From contig JBJYZC010000026.1 of assembly GCA_046263755.1 (NCBI GenBank), forward strand, positions 1 to 7,127: 7,127 nucleotides of DNA. The letters run 5' to 3'. The notes under the pieces were generated by a model. The model saw only the letters and a program-made list of their open reading frames with translations, made no database searches and was not told where the DNA came from. Made by a program: the position numbers and the translations under genes. This document shows, piece after piece, positions 5,825-7,127 of this stretch (within the stretch, counting starts at the first letter, position 1; each line of letters starts with the position of its first letter). The DNA is from Lachnocurva sp029100405 (GTDB lineage Bacteria; Bacillota; Clostridia; Lachnospirales; Lachnospiraceae).

Positions 5825-7127
5825 CAATCAAATCCTGTTCTTTTTTCTGTTTCTCGCACCACTTTCGGTGGTTCTCATAGCATCTCTTATCTGTAAGCGC
5901 CAGCTTCTCAGGATCGTCCTTCACCAGATCTACGTTGGTTGGTACCGTGGTGACAATGCCACATCGCCAGTGGACGGTCAACGTTCTTGTTTCCATATCC
6001 TTGTGCAGCCCCAGATCGATGTAGTCAATCAGGTCATCCACCCAGTAAAATTCAACTGTATGAATGTCTTCCTCAAGCATTTCCAAAAAGGCCCCTGCCG
6101 CCTTTATCTCTTCCGGAGTTCCTTTCTCCCGAATCTTTGTAAGCACCAAGCGATCCACCTCATGAAAAGCTGACAGTATCGCTTCCTCCACATGCTTCGA
6201 ATGGATGAGAAAGTTATGATCCGGGCAGACCCATCCGCGGCTTTGCCTATACACGAGGATCTTCTTCTGGATCATCGGTTTTCCACAATAGGGGCAGCGG
6301 AGTTTGTCTCCAAGTGGATAGGTGTCGTATCCATTTTTCTTCCTGTTTCGGTATTCGAGGATTTTCTGTACCCGATTGAACTGTTCCCGCGAGACAATCG
6401 CTTCGTGATGGTCTTTGATGTAATACATTGGTGCTTCTTCGCCGTCGTTCTTTACAAAGGCATGCGTCAGGTGATCAGTCGTCACATATTTTTGAAGAAT
6501 CAGGTCTCCACAGTATTTCTCGTTTACAAGAATAGAACGCACCAGAGCTCCGTTCCACACCTTTTTTCCTGCTGGCGTGAGGATCTTCCGCTTCTCCAGT
6601 TTCCTGCCCACTTCTGTTGTGGAAAGACCTCTCTCATAGAGGCTGAAAATCAGCCGGATAACCTCTGCTTCATTCTCTACAACGATGTAGGTTTCGCCAG
6701 TATCAAAGTTCTTCCGGTAACCATAGATCTTCGCCCAGCGCTCCTGCCCATCCTCAAAACGCTTTCGAACGCCCCAGGTAATGTTGGCACTGATGGATCT
6801 GGATTCTTCCTGTGCGAATGCAGCCAGAATCGTAAGGAGCATCTCAGAATAGGTGCTTCCGGTGTCGATATTTTCCTTTTCGAAGAGAATTGTCGTTCCA
6901 AGCTCTTTCAAATGCCGTACGTAAGCGATGCAGTCAAGGGTGTTCCGGGCAAACCGGCTGATCGACTTCGTGAGAATCCGATCAATCTTTCCGTTCTCCG
7001 CGTCCTTGATCATCTTCTGAAAGCCCGGACGTTTCGATGCCTTGGTCCCGGTAATTCCTTCGTCCGTGTAGACCCCGGCGTACTCCCATGCGGGATTGGC
7101 TCGGATCTTCTTCTCGTACACTTCGAC
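5811..7127 (-). CDS. Large serine recombinase with zinc ribbon (5' end outside window)
   Basis: The frame is open to the right edge, with V-E preceding the first in-window GTG codon at 7121, so the start and the YCRVST nucleophile motif lie outside. GTG 7121 should not be taken as the start, because that would remove the catalytic serine. Visible from codon 7121 on are NPAWEYAGVYTDEGITGT, the SRFARN arginine motif (about 55-60), the QEESRSISANITWG helix, the Recombinase domain (about 130-255, with IYGY, VRSILVNEKYCGD and HLTH) and a zinc ribbon with CPYC (Cys276, Cys279) and CPDH (Cys299, His302). Its last ligand appears to be His, unlike the all-Cys ribbon of the next gene. A C-terminal domain of about 130 residues follows. 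It is the most upstream recombinase of the minus-strand set; its promoter lies outside the window. Confidence 0.93.
   Translation of the reverse strand, partial: VEVYEKKIRANPAWEYAGVYTDEGITGTKASKRPGFQKMIKDAENGKIDRILTKSISRFARNTLDCIAYVRHLKELGTTILFEKENIDTGSTYSEMLLTILAAFAQEESRSISANITWGVRKRFEDGQERWAKIYGYRKNFDTGETYIVVENEAEVIRLIFSLYERGLSTTEVGRKLEKRKILTPAGKKVWNGALVRSILVNEKYCGDLILQKYVTTDHLTHAFVKNDGEEAPMYYIKDHHEAIVSREQFNRVQKILEYRNRKKNGYDTYPLGDKLRCPYCGKPMIQKKILVYRQSRGWVCPDHNFLIHSKHVEEAILSAFHEVDRLVLTKIREKGTPEEIKAAGAFLEMLEEDIHTVEFYWVDDLIDYIDLGLHKDMETRTLTVHWRCGIVTTVPTNVDLVKDDPEKLALTDKRCYENHRKWCEKQKKEQDLIEREA

Larger units (their letters stand above)
1..7127. mobile_element. Recombination/control core of an integrated mobile element (ends not seen)
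   Basis: Three different serine recombinases, a RepA-like ATPase, an XRE repressor and a repeat array fill the window with no housekeeping gene between them. Tandem large serine recombinases are known from site-specific mobile elements such as the ccr recombinases of SCC islands and the TnpX-type conjugative or mobilizable transposons of Firmicutes. That this is one element is inferred from gene content. No attachment site, target duplication or boundary is visible, so the element must extend beyond at least one edge, because genes are cut at both ends. No conjugation, relaxase or resistance gene is seen here. Confidence 0.65.

Noticed and set aside
5215..5880. Plus-strand open frame of 221 codons
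   Set aside because: It is antisense to the second recombinase and crosses the terminator into the third; no domain or ribosome site supports it.
7119..7121. GTG start codon for the third recombinase
   Set aside because: The frame continues to the edge, and starting here would remove the conserved catalytic serine motif found in both sister enzymes; the true start lies outside the window.

Overview
The window looks like the recombination and control core of an integrated mobile element from a low-to-mid GC Firmicute, probably a gut Clostridia (Lachnospiraceae or Oscillospiraceae type). The reasons are AGGAGG-type ribosome binding sites, a sigma-A-like promoter in an AT-rich gap, and tandem serine recombinases next to a RepA-like ATPase and an XRE repressor. 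The taxonomic call is inference from gene style. There are no housekeeping, tRNA or rRNA genes and no recognisable cargo.

Layout, left to right. (1) Positions 1-3303, minus strand: a tightly packed operon read right to left. It encodes a RepA/AAA_25-type ATPase (2260-3303), a large serine recombinase without a zinc ribbon (456-2321, overlapping the ATPase gene by 62 bp), and a stand-alone protein (1-452, cut by the window edge). The stand-alone protein is homologous to the C-terminal domain of that recombinase. (2) Positions 3304-3516: a divergent control region with a good minus-strand promoter, a perfect 12-bp palindrome, a related imperfect site and a 13-codon leader ORF. (3) Positions 3517-3861, plus strand: an XRE-family regulator. 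(4) Positions 3862-4043: a gene-free gap with seven perfect copies of TTGCACCCTTG in both orientations, three of them overlapping as an 8-bp tandem repeat, forming two hairpin modules. (5) Positions 4044-7127, minus strand: an unrecognised small gene, then a second and a third serine recombinase. Both of these carry zinc ribbons. They are separated by an intrinsic-terminator-like hairpin, and the third runs off the right edge.

How it may work (inference): three non-identical serine recombinases would integrate and excise the element, perhaps as a mixed complex. The zinc-ribbon-less enzyme and the stand-alone partner share a C-terminal module of unknown function. The XRE protein probably represses the ATPase operon from the divergent region. 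The repeat array could be an iteron-type replication site, a protein-loading site or a structured-RNA element. It is the least explained piece of the window and, with the shared C-terminal module, the best candidate for something undescribed.
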